From contig NZ_PDNU01000006.1 in assembly GCF_002631185.1 (NCBI RefSeq), positions 1 to 64,000 of the forward strand: a DNA stretch of 64,000 bases, in the 5' to 3' direction. Below are positions 43,728 to 51,444 of this stretch, one piece after another (position 1 is the stretch's first letter; the number at the start of each line of letters is the position of its first letter). Made by a program: the position numbers and the translations under genes. Under the pieces are notes generated by a model that worked only from the letters and a program-made list of their open reading frames with translations, searched no databases and was not told the DNA's origin. This stretch comes from Teichococcus rhizosphaerae. Its GTDB lineage: Bacteria > Pseudomonadota > Alphaproteobacteria > Acetobacterales > Acetobacteraceae.

Positions 43728-45188
43728 TCAGGCGGCGGCGCGGGCGGCGGCGGGCAGCCCGTCCAGCGGAAACACCTTGGCGGGGTTCAGCAGCCAGGCG
43801 GGGTCGAAGGCGCTCTTGATGGCGCGCTGCCGGTCCAGCTCCTCGCGCGTGAACTGCACGCCCATCAGGTCGCGCTTCTCGACGCCCACGCCATGCTCGC
43901 CGGTCAGGCAGCCGCCCACCTCGACGCAGAGCTTCAGGATGTCGGCGCCGAAGGCCTCGGCCTTGCGGAAGCTTTCCGGGTCGTTGGCGTCGAACATGAT
44001 CAGCGGGTGCAGGTTGCCGTCGCCGGCATGGAAGATGTTGGCCACCTGCAGCCCGTAGCTGTCGCTCATCTCGCCGATGCGGCGCAGGACGTGCGGCAGC
44101 TCGCCCGTGGGGATGGTGCCGTCCATGCAGAGATAGTCCGGGCTGATGCGTCCCACCGCGCCGAAGGCGCCTTTGCGGCCCTTCCAGATGGCCAGGCTCT
44201 CCTCCGCCGTCTCGGCCACGCGCAGGCTGATCGGGTCGAAGCGGGCGCAGATCTCGCGCAGCTTGCCGAGCAGGGCGTCCTGCTCCTCCGCATTGCCCTC
44301 CACCTCGATGATCAGCATCGCCTCCGCGTCCAGCGGGTAGCCGGCATGGGCGAAGGCCTCGCAGGCATGGATGGCGGGGCGGTCCATGAACTCCAGCGCC
44401 ACGGGGATGATGCCGCTGCCGATGATGGCGTCCACCGCCTGCCCCGCCACCTCGTTGGAGCGGAAGGCGGCCAGCATGGCGCGCGCGCCCTCGGCCGCGC
44501 GCAGGATGCGCACCGTCACCTCGGTGACGAGGCCGAGCTGCCCCTCGGAGCCGGTGATCAGCCCGAGCCAGTCATAGCCCGCGGCATCCAGGTGCCCGCC
44601 GCCGATCTCGATCACCTCGCCCTCGATCGTGACAAAGGTGACGCCGAGCAGGTTGTTGGCGGTGACGCCGTATTTCAGGCAGTGCGCGCCGCCCGAGTTC
44701 ATCATGACGTTGCCGCCGATCATGCAGGCGAGCTGGCTGGAAGGGTCGGGGGCGTAGAAGAACCCCTCCTCCGCCACGGCCTGGGTGATGCCGATATTGG
44801 TGACGCCCGCTTCCACCACCGCGAGGCGGTTGTCGGTGTCGATCTCCAGGATGCGGTTCATCCGCATCAGCCCGATCACCACGGCATCGGCCAGCGGCAG
44901 GGCGCCGCCCGAGAGGCTGGTGCCGGCGCCGCGCGGCACCACGCGGATGCCGTTCTCGTGGCAATAGCGCAGCACCGCCGCCACCTGCGCCGTGCCGGTG
45001 GGCAGCACCACGGCCAAAGGCGGCTGGCGGTAGGCGGAAAGCCCGTCCGTCTCATAGGCCTTGAGGCGGATCTCGTCGCCGATGACGCCATGGCCGAGGG
45101 GCGTGTCCGGCACCAGCTTCCGCAGCGCCTCGACAATCTCCGCCCGCCGCGCCAGCACGGCCGGATTCGGGGAGGGCAGCTCGATCAT
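43728..45188 (-). CDS. glcD: Glycolate oxidase catalytic subunit (FAD)
   Basis: GlcD oxidises glycolate to glyoxylate. The 486-residue VAO-family flavoprotein has VVPRGAGTSLSGGALP and GGNVMMNSGGAHCLKYG in the FAD domain, and NIFHAGDGNLHPLI and GCLTGEHGVGVEKR in the substrate/C-terminal domain. It ends with FDPAWLLNPAKVFP. ATG 45188 gives the usual MIELP-type start. A perfect palindromic terminator lies upstream between it and rpmJ, so it has its own promoter. No GlcC regulator is nearby. Confidence 0.94.
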   Translation of the reverse strand: MIELPSPNPAVLARRAEIVEALRKLVPDTPLGHGVIGDEIRLKAYETDGLSAYRQPPLAVVLPTGTAQVAAVLRYCHENGIRVVPRGAGTSLSGGALPLADAVVIGLMRMNRILEIDTDNRLAVVEAGVTNIGITQAVAEEGFFYAPDPSSQLACMIGGNVMMNSGGAHCLKYGVTANNLLGVTFVTIEGEVIEIGGGHLDAAGYDWLGLITGSEGQLGLVTEVTVRILRAAEGARAMLAAFRSNEVAGQAVDAIIGSGIIPVALEFMDRPAIHACEAFAHAGYPLDAEAMLIIEVEGNAEEQDALLGKLREICARFDPISLRVAETAEESLAIWKGRKGAFGAVGRISPDYLCMDGTIPTGELPHVLRRIGEMSDSYGLQVANIFHAGDGNLHPLIMFDANDPESFRKAEAFGADILKLCVEVGGCLTGEHGVGVEKRDLMGVQFTREELDRQRAIKSAFDPAWLLNPAKVFPLDGLPAAARAAA

Positions 45189-45267
45189 CGGTCCATTCCT
45201 CGCGCCAGTCCTGTTCTCGCGGAGGATGGGGCGGCGGCCGGCGCCGGGCAAGCGCGGCGCGCACGCA

Positions 45268-45303
45268 AAAACGACGCCGCGGTGCGCACCGCGGCGTCGT
45301 TTT
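45268..45303 (-). terminator. Perfect 36-bp palindrome terminating rpmJ
   Basis: Two 18-base arms (45268-45285 and 45286-45303) are exact reverse complements. The outer A/T ends supply a T-run on either strand (TTTTT on the minus strand at 45271-45267). This makes a strong intrinsic terminator for the minus-strand rpmJ and would also work on the plus strand. Confidence 0.85.
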
Positions 45304-45351
45304 CAGGCGGAAGAAGCCTGCTGGCACCGCCCCGGAGGGCGGCCGCCGGTG

Positions 45352-45477
45352 TCAGCCCTGGCGGGCCTTCAGCCGGGGGTTCTTCTTGTTCAGCACGTAC
45401 AGGCGGCCACGGCGGCGCACCAGCACGCAGTTCTTGTCGCGCGTCTTCGCGCTCTTCAGGCTGTTACGGATCTTCAT
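45352..45477 (-). CDS. rpmJ: 50S ribosomal protein L36
   Basis: The 41-residue basic protein begins [16 protein letters not shown], continues [18 protein letters not shown] and ends KARQG, an unmistakable L36 of the alphaproteobacterial type. It has a single Cys and so lacks the zinc-binding Cys4 site (the C-minus form). L36 sits in the large subunit near the peptidyl-transferase region. AGAGGG upstream is the likely ribosome-binding site. It is monocistronic, or follows a small putative gene at 45526-45714. It is easily missed because of its size. Confidence 0.95.
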   Translation of the reverse strand: MKIRNSLKSAKTRDKNCVLVRRRGRLYVLNKKNPRLKARQG

Positions 45478-45525
45478 GGGGCACCCTCTTAGAGCGGGCG
45501 CGTTTAGGGGCGGGGCGCGCGATTG

Positions 45526-45714
45526 TCAATCGCGGCGTGTCGCGCGGGGCGGCATCTCGCCATGCGGCATGGGACCGCGCCGGCCGCCGCGCAGCGCGCG
45601 CAGCAGGTCGAGCTTCCAGCCGCGCAGCCCCACCGCGCCCATGGCCCGGTATTGCTGCCGCCGCACCGCACCCTGCACCAATGCCCTGGCGATCCGCCCG
45701 ATCGTGCCTGCCAC
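45526..45714 (-). CDS. Possible small basic protein upstream of rpmJ
   Basis: A GTG at 45714, preceded by AGGGAG at a good distance, opens a 62-residue frame rich in Arg, Gly and Leu (VAGTIGRIARALVQGAVRR, then GLRGWKLDLLRALRGGRRG). It ends 48 bases before rpmJ. No family is recognised, and GC-rich sequence often opens such frames. The Shine-Dalgarno and position are the only support. Confidence 0.35.
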   Translation of the reverse strand: MAGTIGRIARALVQGAVRRQQYRAMGAVGLRGWKLDLLRALRGGRRGPMPHGEMPPRATRRD

Positions 45715-45799
45715 AAGCTTTCTCCCTGTCGTGAAACGGACAAGGGCAGAACGGCCGGGCGCCAGGGCGGTTGCCAGGGCGCTTGCCTGGCGGCTGCCT

Positions 45800-46738
45800 T
45801 CAGCCGGCCTCCTCCAGCACCCGCTCCAGGCTGGCCGGCGTGGCGATGGCGGCCGAGACGGCCGGCACCATGCCGCGGAACTCCGACGCGCGCGGCGAGC
45901 GCGCCCGCCAGGCCAGGCCCAGCCCCCGCCCCTGCGGCATCTCCAGCGGGCGCAGCGCCACCCGGGCGCCGGCCAGCACGCCGCCCTCCACCGCCAGCCG
46001 CGGCAGCAGCGTGATCCCGAGCCCGCCCGCCACCATCTGCACCAGCGTGTGCAGGCTGGTGGCGGCGAAGGTGTCGCCCCCGCCGGCGCCGGGCAGGCCG
46101 CAGGCGGCCAGCGCATGGTCGCGCAGGCAGTGGCCATCCTCCAGCAGCAGCAGCCGCTCCGCCCCCAGCGCGGCCAGCGGCACGGCGGGCAGCGCCGCCA
46201 GCCTGTGCCCCTCGGGCAGCGCGACGACGAAGGGGTCCTCCGCCACCCGCACCACCTCCGCCTCGGGCAGCACGGCGGGCAGGGCCAGCAGCAGCAGGTC
46301 CAGCCGGCCGGAGGCCAGGTCCTCGGCCAGCCGCTCCGTCAGGTCCTCGCGCAGCCAGAGCTGCAGCCGGGGAAAGGCCTCGCGCAGCGCCGGCATCAGC
46401 CGCGGCAGCAGGAAGGGCCCGATGGTCGGGATCACCCCCAGGCGCAGCGGCCCGGCCAGCGGGTCGCGCGCCGCCGCCGCCGTTTCCGACACCGCCGACA
46501 GGGCGGCGAGCGCGGCGCGGGCGCGGCGCACGAGCTCCAACCCGAGCGGCGTGAAGACCGGCCGCTTGCCGGGTCCGCGCTCCAGGATGGAGGCATCGAG
46601 CTGGCGCTCCAGGGCGATGATGCCGGCCGACAGGGTGGACTGCGTCACCGCGCAGGCCGCAGCCGCCCGCCCGAAATGGCCGAGATCGGCCAGGGCGACG
46701 AGGTAGCGGAGCTGCTGCGGGCTGGGGAGAGGGGTCAT
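45800..46738 (-). CDS. oxyR: Peroxide sensor OxyR (LysR family)
   Basis: The 312-residue regulator has an N-terminal LysR helix-turn-helix (QLRYLVALADLGHFGRAA, then VTQSTLSAGI) and an effector domain with the two redox cysteines of OxyR, Cys 204 and Cys 213 in GHCLRDHALAAC. Their nine-residue spacing is the same as Cys199-Cys208 of E. coli. Oxidation by H2O2 forms a disulfide and activates transcription. It is divergent from ahpC, the usual target, with a 131-bp shared upstream region. Confidence 0.94.
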   Translation of the reverse strand: MTPLPSPQQLRYLVALADLGHFGRAAAACAVTQSTLSAGIIALERQLDASILERGPGKRPVFTPLGLELVRRARAALAALSAVSETAAAARDPLAGPLRLGVIPTIGPFLLPRLMPALREAFPRLQLWLREDLTERLAEDLASGRLDLLLLALPAVLPEAEVVRVAEDPFVVALPEGHRLAALPAVPLAALGAERLLLLEDGHCLRDHALAACGLPGAGGGDTFAATSLHTLVQMVAGGLGITLLPRLAVEGGVLAGARVALRPLEMPQGRGLGLAWRARSPRASEFRGMVPAVSAAIATPASLERVLEEAG

Positions 46739-46748
46739 CGATCCAGAC

Positions 46749-46800
46749 GATAATTCCGTCGAAAACTATTCATTGGCCTGTGTGCGCTGCAGCATACATA
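46749..46800 (+). promoter_or_regulatory. oxyR/ahpC regulatory region
   Basis: An AT-rich imperfect dyad, GATAATTCC...AAACTATTC (46749-46771), is a candidate OxyR operator because its ends resemble ATAG/CTAT half-sites, although the spacing is not canonical. Downstream, TTGGCC (46773-46778) and TACATA (46795-46800) are 16 bases apart and could be the -35 and -10 of ahpC. Confidence 0.45.
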
Positions 46801-46869
46801 AAAGGCCGCGTCTGGGGCAGGAGCAATCCGGCCCCCCGCATGAAACGCCGAAATTGGGGATAATCACGC

Positions 46870-47442
46870 ATGCTGACCGTTGGCGACAAGTTTCCCGCCT
46901 TCAACCTGACCGCCGTGAAGGGCGGCCCGGAAGGTCTGGAAGGCCCCGGCAAGTCCTTCGTCGACATCTCCAACGAGTCCGATGCCGGCAAGTGGAAGAT
47001 CGTCTTCTTCTGGCCGAAGGACTTCACCTTCATCTGTCCGACCGAGATCGCGGCCTTCGGCAAGCTGAACCAGGAGTTCGAGGACCGTGACGCCGTGGTC
47101 TATGGCGCCTCGACCGACAGCGAGTTCGTGCACCTGAACTGGCGCGTCCACAACAACGACATCCGCGACCTGCCCTTCCCGATGCTGGCCGACGTGAAGC
47201 GCGAGCTGTCCGCCGCCCTCGGCATCCTGGACAAGCAGGCCGGCGTCGCGCTGCGCGCCACCTTCATCGTCGACCCCGAGGGCACCATCCAGTGGGCCTC
47301 GGTGAACGGCCTGAACGTCGGCCGCAACCCGCAGGAGGTGATCCGCGTGCTGGACGCCCTCCAGACCGACGAGCTCTGCCCCTGCAACTGGAACAAGGGC
47401 GGCGACACGCTGAAGCCCGCCGAGCTGTTCCAGGCCGCCTGA
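46870..47442 (+). CDS. ahpC: Alkyl hydroperoxide reductase AhpC-type peroxiredoxin
   Basis: The 190-residue 2-Cys peroxiredoxin has the peroxidatic Cys 56 in [10 protein letters not shown] and resolving cysteines near the C-terminus in [10 protein letters not shown] (Cys 170/172). This C-terminal CPC is typical of AhpC proteins that are recycled by AhpD. It reduces hydrogen peroxide and organic peroxides in the cytosol. It is divergent from oxyR and followed by ahpD. Confidence 0.94.
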   Translation: MLTVGDKFPAFNLTAVKGGPEGLEGPGKSFVDISNESDAGKWKIVFFWPKDFTFICPTEIAAFGKLNQEFEDRDAVVYGASTDSEFVHLNWRVHNNDIRDLPFPMLADVKRELSAALGILDKQAGVALRATFIVDPEGTIQWASVNGLNVGRNPQEVIRVLDALQTDELCPCNWNKGGDTLKPAELFQAA

Positions 47443-47469
47443 ACCGGCCCTTCCCGGCCTGAACAGCGG

Positions 47470-47489
47470 GCCGGCGCCTTGGCGCCGGC
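47470..47489 (+). terminator. Hairpin between ahpC and ahpD
   Basis: GCCGGCGCC and GGCGCCGGC form a near-perfect stem (47470-47478 and 47481-47489) with a very tight loop, followed by TCCTCTCC. The U-tract is poor, so partial termination or mRNA processing that sets the AhpC:AhpD ratio is possible. Confidence 0.35.
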
Positions 47490-47650
47490 TCCTCTCCCCC
47501 CGGGCCTCCCCCCTGGAAGCCCGCACCAGGGGGGCGGTGCGCCGAACCGGCGCTGTACGCCAGCCCCGCCCACCGCCTCCCCGCCCGGCCGCCCCTTCCA
47601 GATCCCCCCGGAAGCGCCCCCCGAACCGTCCCACGAACCGGAGGACAACC

Positions 47651-48181
47651 ATGTCGCTCGAAGCCCTGCGCGCGCGCCTGCCCGACTATGCCCGCGACCT
47701 GAAGCTGAACCTCGGCAGCCTGGCCACCGAGCCGGCGCTGGACCAGCAGAAGCTGGCCGGCACCTTCGTGGCCAGCGCCATCGCCAGCCGCAACGCCGAG
47801 GTGATCCGCGCCATCGTCGCCGAGTTCGGCCCGAAGCTGTCGCCGGAGGCGCTGACCGCCGCCAAGGCCGCCGCCGCCATCATGGGCATGAACAACGTCT
47901 ACTACCGCTTCACCCACCTGGTGGGCGGCGACTATCCGGGCCTGCCCGCCAAGCTGCGGATGAACGTCATCGGCAAGCCCGGCGTCGAGAAGGTGGATTT
48001 CGAGCTCTGGTCGCTGGCCGTTTCCGCCATCAATGGCTGCGGCATGTGCATGGAGGCGCATGAGAAGGTGGTGAAGCATGGCGGGGTGAGCACCGAGCAG
48101 GTGCAGGCCGCCGTGCGCATCGCTTCCGTGGTGCACGCGGTCGCCGGCGTGATCGACGCCGAGGACGCGCTCGCCGCCTGA
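47651..48181 (+). CDS. ahpD: AhpD-family alkylhydroperoxidase
   Basis: AhpD hands electrons from lipoylated enzymes to AhpC. The 176-residue all-helical protein contains the active-site C-x-x-C and His, [12 protein letters not shown] (Cys 130, Cys 133, His 137), and the preceding [11 protein letters not shown] segment seen in AhpD. GGAGG lies upstream of ATG 47651. Its position 208 bp after ahpC is the usual arrangement. A strong terminator follows at 48211. Confidence 0.93.
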   Translation: MSLEALRARLPDYARDLKLNLGSLATEPALDQQKLAGTFVASAIASRNAEVIRAIVAEFGPKLSPEALTAAKAAAAIMGMNNVYYRFTHLVGGDYPGLPAKLRMNVIGKPGVEKVDFELWSLAVSAINGCGMCMEAHEKVVKHGGVSTEQVQAAVRIASVVHAVAGVIDAEDALAA

Positions 48182-48210
48182 GGCCCCGCCCGGCCGCCCG
48201 GCCTGTCGGC

Positions 48211-48246
48211 AAAGCCCCGCACCGGCCCCTGCTGGTGCGGGGCTTT
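48211..48246 (+). terminator. Terminator of the ahpC-ahpD unit
   Basis: AAAGCCCCGCACC pairs with GGTGCGGGGCTTT around a ten-base loop, giving a 13-bp perfect stem that ends in T residues. It closes the ahp transcription unit. Confidence 0.8.
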
Positions 48247-48344
48247 CGTTGTGCAACCTCCGCACCGCCCGGATGTTATGCAGATGGCGCATGAGGGGTC
48301 GTTGAAAATGCAGGCAGATATCGTGTTGCAGCGCGAAAAACTGC

Positions 48345-48372
48345 TTGCATACGAACGACCTTGGACTTAAGT
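48345..48372 (+). promoter_or_regulatory. Candidate promoter of mmgR
   Basis: TTGCAT (48345-48350) and TTAAGT (48367-48372) are 16 bases apart in an AT-rich stretch. They place the transcript start near 48380, at the base of the first sRNA hairpin. Confidence 0.45.
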
Positions 48373-48379
48373 TCCCTCT

Positions 48380-48459
48380 CGCAGCAACGCCCTGCGTTGT
48401 TGTCTTTCTTGGACGTTTCCTCCCTAAACTCGGCGGTGCTTCGGCACCGCCTTTTTTTT
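48380..48459 (+). ncRNA. mmgR: Trans-acting sRNA MmgR (alpha-r8 family)
   Basis: The RNA is predicted to be about 80 nt. A 5' hairpin AGCAACGC-CCT-GCGTTGTT (48383-48401) leads to a single-stranded region with the exact 10-mer TTTCCTCCCT (48416-48425). A terminator follows in which GGCGGTGC pairs with GCACCGCC around a TTCG loop (48432-48451), then eight T residues. The 10-mer plus a rho-independent terminator, next to an N-formylglutamate amidohydrolase gene, is the published hallmark of the alpha-r8 family. In Sinorhizobium meliloti MmgR limits PHB accumulation. No open frame explains this region. Only the exact 5' end is uncertain. Confidence 0.88.
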
Positions 48460-48512
48460 GCGTTCGCGCACATTCCGGCGCATGCCGCACCATGCCGGCA
48501 TGCGCCTGGCGG

Positions 48513-49388
48513 TCAGCCGCGCAGGAAGGCCCAGTCCATCTTCGTCAGCGCCGCGATCATGGCGGTGAGGTCGCGCTGGAGCTGACCCATGGAAGGCAGG
48601 CGCTCGATCGCCGCCTCGTCCATGTAGAGGCTGCGCGCCATCTCGATCTGCAGCACATGCACCGCCTCGCGCGGGCGGCCGTAGTGGCGCGTCACATAGC
48701 CGCCGGCATAGGGGTCATTGCGCCGCACCCGGTAGCCCATCGACCAGAGCAGCTCCTCCATCCGGCGCACCGCGCGGGGCGCGCAGGCGGTGCCATGCGC
48801 GTCGCCCAGCACCATGTCGGGCGCGTTGTGCGGCTGCGCGGGGTGGGTCGGCATGGAATGGCAATCGACCACCAGGCAGCAGCCGAACAGCGCCTTCGAC
48901 TCGGCGATCAGCCCGCTCAGCGCCGCGTGGTAGGGCTGCCAGCAGCGCTGCACCCGCTCCTCCGCCTCGCGGAAGGGCAGGCGCCGGCGATAGACCGGCT
49001 CGCCGCTGGCGACGATGCGGGCGATGGTGCCGAGCCCCGCCCCCACCCGCGGGCTGGCGCTGTTCACCCAGGAGGGCAGTGGCCCGTCGAACATCGCCGG
49101 GTCCAGCTCCCACGGCTCGCGGTTGGCGTCGCAATAGACGCGCGGAAAGGTGGCGGCCAGCAGCGGAACGCCATGCAGGGGCGCCGCGGCGAACAGCTCG
49201 TCGACGAAGCCGTCTTCCGAGCGCCGCACCGAGCGCGCGTCGAGCCGCGATTCGGCCAGGAACGCCGCCGGGTAGTCGCGCCCCGAATGCGGCGAGGCGA
49301 ACACCAGCGGCGCCCGCCACGCCGCCGGGCGCGAGAGCAGGAAGGGGCCGGGCTGCTGCCCGGCGGAGAGCGCGAGTGGAAGATCCAT
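48513..49388 (-). CDS. N-formylglutamate amidohydrolase family protein
   Basis: The 291-residue protein has APLVFASPHSGRDYP, the RSEDGFVDELF segment, FPRVYCDANREPWELDP and DCHSMP, the metal-binding and substrate motifs of the N-formylglutamate amidohydrolase family. Members hydrolyse N-formylglutamate to glutamate and formate in histidine breakdown, but no other hut genes are here, so the true substrate is uncertain. It converges on mmgR, and this neighbour relationship is conserved across alphaproteobacteria. Confidence 0.92.
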   Translation of the reverse strand: MDLPLALSAGQQPGPFLLSRPAAWRAPLVFASPHSGRDYPAAFLAESRLDARSVRRSEDGFVDELFAAAPLHGVPLLAATFPRVYCDANREPWELDPAMFDGPLPSWVNSASPRVGAGLGTIARIVASGEPVYRRRLPFREAEERVQRCWQPYHAALSGLIAESKALFGCCLVVDCHSMPTHPAQPHNAPDMVLGDAHGTACAPRAVRRMEELLWSMGYRVRRNDPYAGGYVTRHYGRPREAVHVLQIEMARSLYMDEAAIERLPSMGQLQRDLTAMIAALTKMDWAFLRG

Positions 49389-49522
49389 GATCCGGCCGTA
49401 TCAAGCCATAGCGCCCTTCTCCTGTCACGGCTTGCGCGGACGGGCGGGCTTTTGCGGCTGCTCCGCGCAATCGCCTCTTGCCAGCCCGTCCCGGCCGCGA
49501 TAGTTAGCCCGCCCGACCGGAT

Positions 49523-49597
49523 GGGCGCGTAGCTCAGCGGGAGAGCGTCCCCCTGACACGGGGAAGGTCACAGGTTCAATCCCTGTCGCGCCCACCA
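49523..49597 (+). tRNA. tRNA-Val (anticodon GAC)
   Basis: The acceptor stem GGGCGCG pairs with CGCGCCC, and the D-arm GCTCAGCGGGAGAGC is present. The anticodon arm TCCCC-CTGACAC-GGGGA has GAC, and the T-arm is ACAGGTTCAATCCCTGT. A genomic CCA follows the discriminator A at 49594. It stands alone and is followed by a hairpin terminator at 49641. Confidence 0.95.
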
Positions 49598-49640
49598 TCC
49601 ATCGGTTCCCCGCCAAGACACGCCCGCCCCAGGCCCGACC

Positions 49641-49669
49641 GCCCGCTTCCGCCCGGATGCGGGCTTTTT
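49641..49669 (+). terminator. Terminator downstream of tRNA-Val
   Basis: GCCCGC (49641-49646) pairs with GCGGGC (49659-49664), followed by TTTTT. It lies 45 bases past the tRNA on the same strand. Confidence 0.65.
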
Positions 49670-49857
49670 CATGTTCCATGGCCGGGCCAGGACCTCGCGC
49701 GCCGTGCAGCGGCCAGCACGGCGCGTGTTGCGCGCGAGCGGGAAAATTTGAAACAAACATACGCAGCGAGCGGCAAAATCTTGCCGGAACCGTTGACCCT
49801 CGCCGCCCGCCGCCGCAAAGACGGCGCACAAGCCTTCCAGCGGGGGAAACACGCTCC

Positions 49858-50859
49858 ATGCAACGCCGCCATCTGCTCCTGGCCGCCACCGCCGGCCTCG
49901 CCGCGCCTGCCCTGCCGCGCCTGGCGCGGGCGCAGGCTGCGGTCACCATGCGCCTGTCGCACCAGTTCCCGCCCAGCCACCAGCATGCCGGCATCCTGGT
50001 GGCCTTCGCCGAGCGGGTGAAGGCGAGGAGCCAGGGTGCCATCGACGTGCAGGTCTTCCCGGCGGAGCAGCTGGCCAAGGCGGGCGAGAACTTCCCCGGC
50101 GTGGCGCGCGGCGCCTTCGAAGCGGCGGCGGCGGTGAACTTCCAGTGGGGCAACACCCTGCCGGAGATGAACGTCATCACCCTGCCCTACCTGTTCACCG
50201 AGCTGGAGCGGATCCGGAAGTTCCCCGGCTCCCCGGCCGCGCAATACCTGGAGGGGCTGCTGCAGAAGCGCGCCGTGCGCAACCTGATGTGGCTCTACAC
50301 CACGCGGCAGGCCATCTTCACCAGCGGCCGCAAGCCGCTGGTCACGACCGACGACTTCAAGGGCGTCAAGATCCGCGGCCTGAACGCGCTGACCGACCAC
50401 GCGCTGACCGCCGTCGGCGCCGCCCCCTCCTCCATGCCGGGGCCGGAGGTGCCGCAGGCGCTGCAATCGGGCGTGCTCGATGCCGGGCTGACGGACGTGT
50501 CCGCCGCCGTCTCGCGCCGCTTCTACGAGTTCCAGAAGTTCGGCACCGTGACACCGTGGTTCTGCGTGTTCACCCATGTCTATGTGAACCCGCGCTGGTT
50601 CGACCGGCTGAGCCCCGAGCACCGCGCCATCATCACCGAATCCGCCGCCCAGGCGGAGCGCGACCAGATCCCGCTCACCGAGGAGGTCGCGGCCAAGGCG
50701 CTGGCCGAGCTGAAGGCGCGCGGCATGACCGTGCACGAGCAGACGGAGGCCGAGCGCGCCGCCTGGAGCGCCGCCATGCAGAAGCCGGTGGTCGACGCCT
50801 TCCTGAAGCTGGCGCCGGAAGGCGGGGCGCGCGCCATCGAGCTGCTGCGCGCCCTGTGA
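49858..50859 (+). CDS. dctP: TRAP transporter solute-binding protein (DctP family)
   Basis: The 333-residue periplasmic protein has a signal peptide beginning QRRHLLLAATAGLAAPALP with cleavage after ARAQA. The twin Arg suggests possible Tat export. A DctP domain follows, with LSHQFPPSHQHAGILVAFAERV, GVKIRGLNALTDHAL and the conserved arginine region that grips a carboxylate. Ligands of this family are organic acids, and the exact one is unknown. ATG 49858 gives a complete signal. It is the first gene of dctPQM. Confidence 0.92.
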   Translation: MQRRHLLLAATAGLAAPALPRLARAQAAVTMRLSHQFPPSHQHAGILVAFAERVKARSQGAIDVQVFPAEQLAKAGENFPGVARGAFEAAAAVNFQWGNTLPEMNVITLPYLFTELERIRKFPGSPAAQYLEGLLQKRAVRNLMWLYTTRQAIFTSGRKPLVTTDDFKGVKIRGLNALTDHALTAVGAAPSSMPGPEVPQALQSGVLDAGLTDVSAAVSRRFYEFQKFGTVTPWFCVFTHVYVNPRWFDRLSPEHRAIITESAAQAERDQIPLTEEVAAKALAELKARGMTVHEQTEAERAAWSAAMQKPVVDAFLKLAPEGGARAIELLRAL

Positions 50860-50873
50860 GGGAACCGGCGGCG

Positions 50874-51428
50874 ATGAGCCCGGCGGCGCGCGCCGTTTCC
50901 GCCCTGGCGGCGGGGGTGGCGCGGGCGGCGGCGGCCCTTGGCGCCCTGGCCACGCTCCTGTGCCTGGCGCTGGTCACCATCTCGGTGCTGGCGCGCTACC
51001 TGGCCGGGCTGCCGCAGCCCTGGATCGACAAGACCGCCGGCTGGCTGGTGGTGGCGCTGGTGCTGCTGGCCGCGCCCGAGGCGCAGCGGCGCTTCGAGCA
51101 TATCGGCGTCGACGTGCTGACCAACCGCCTGTCCGGCCGCGCGGCGCGCGGCGCGCGGCTGCTCGGCACCCTGTCCGTCGCGCTGGTGGCCGGCATCCTG
51201 CTGAACGCCGGGCTGGAGACGGTGGCCTTCAGCCGCATGATCGGGGTGATGACCGAGATCGACGGCGTGCCGGTCTGGTGGATCCAGGCGCTGCTGCCGC
51301 TCGGCGCCGCGCTGCTGATGGTGGTGGCCCTGGCGCAGTCGGTGGTGCTGGCGCTGGGCCAGGACCCGGATTACCTGCCCCACGGGGCGGAGGAGCTGCC
51401 GCGCGACACGCTGGCGCGCGGCGAATAG
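50874..51428 (+). CDS. dctQ: TRAP transporter small permease (DctQ family)
   Basis: The 184-residue protein has four hydrophobic helices, with PWIDKTAGWLVVALVLLAAPEAQRRFEHIGVDVL in the second part, the DctQ pattern in which the conserved H-I-x-V-D follows helix 2. It binds the large subunit DctM in the inner membrane. ATG 50874 is 14 bases after the dctP stop. Confidence 0.9.
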   Translation: MSPAARAVSALAAGVARAAAALGALATLLCLALVTISVLARYLAGLPQPWIDKTAGWLVVALVLLAAPEAQRRFEHIGVDVLTNRLSGRAARGARLLGTLSVALVAGILLNAGLETVAFSRMIGVMTEIDGVPVWWIQALLPLGAALLMVVALAQSVVLALGQDPDYLPHGAEELPRDTLARGE

Positions 51429-51444
51429 GGATCGAACACCGCCC

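Noticed and set aside
45504-45743. A cysteine/glycine-rich 79-codon frame upstream of rpmJ
   Set aside because: Its composition is that of shadow sequence. The other minus-strand frame (45526-45714) with a Shine-Dalgarno is the better, still weak, candidate.
48260-48460. 6S RNA or a riboswitch instead of MmgR
   Set aside because: The region is too short and lacks the long interrupted hairpin of 6S RNA. The exact 10-mer and the neighbouring amidohydrolase fit MmgR far better. A riboswitch is unlikely because no plus-strand gene follows.
49523-49597. tRNA-Val as an integration site of a genomic island
   Set aside because: No integrase and no repeat of the tRNA 3' end was noticed downstream, and ordinary TRAP transporter genes follow.
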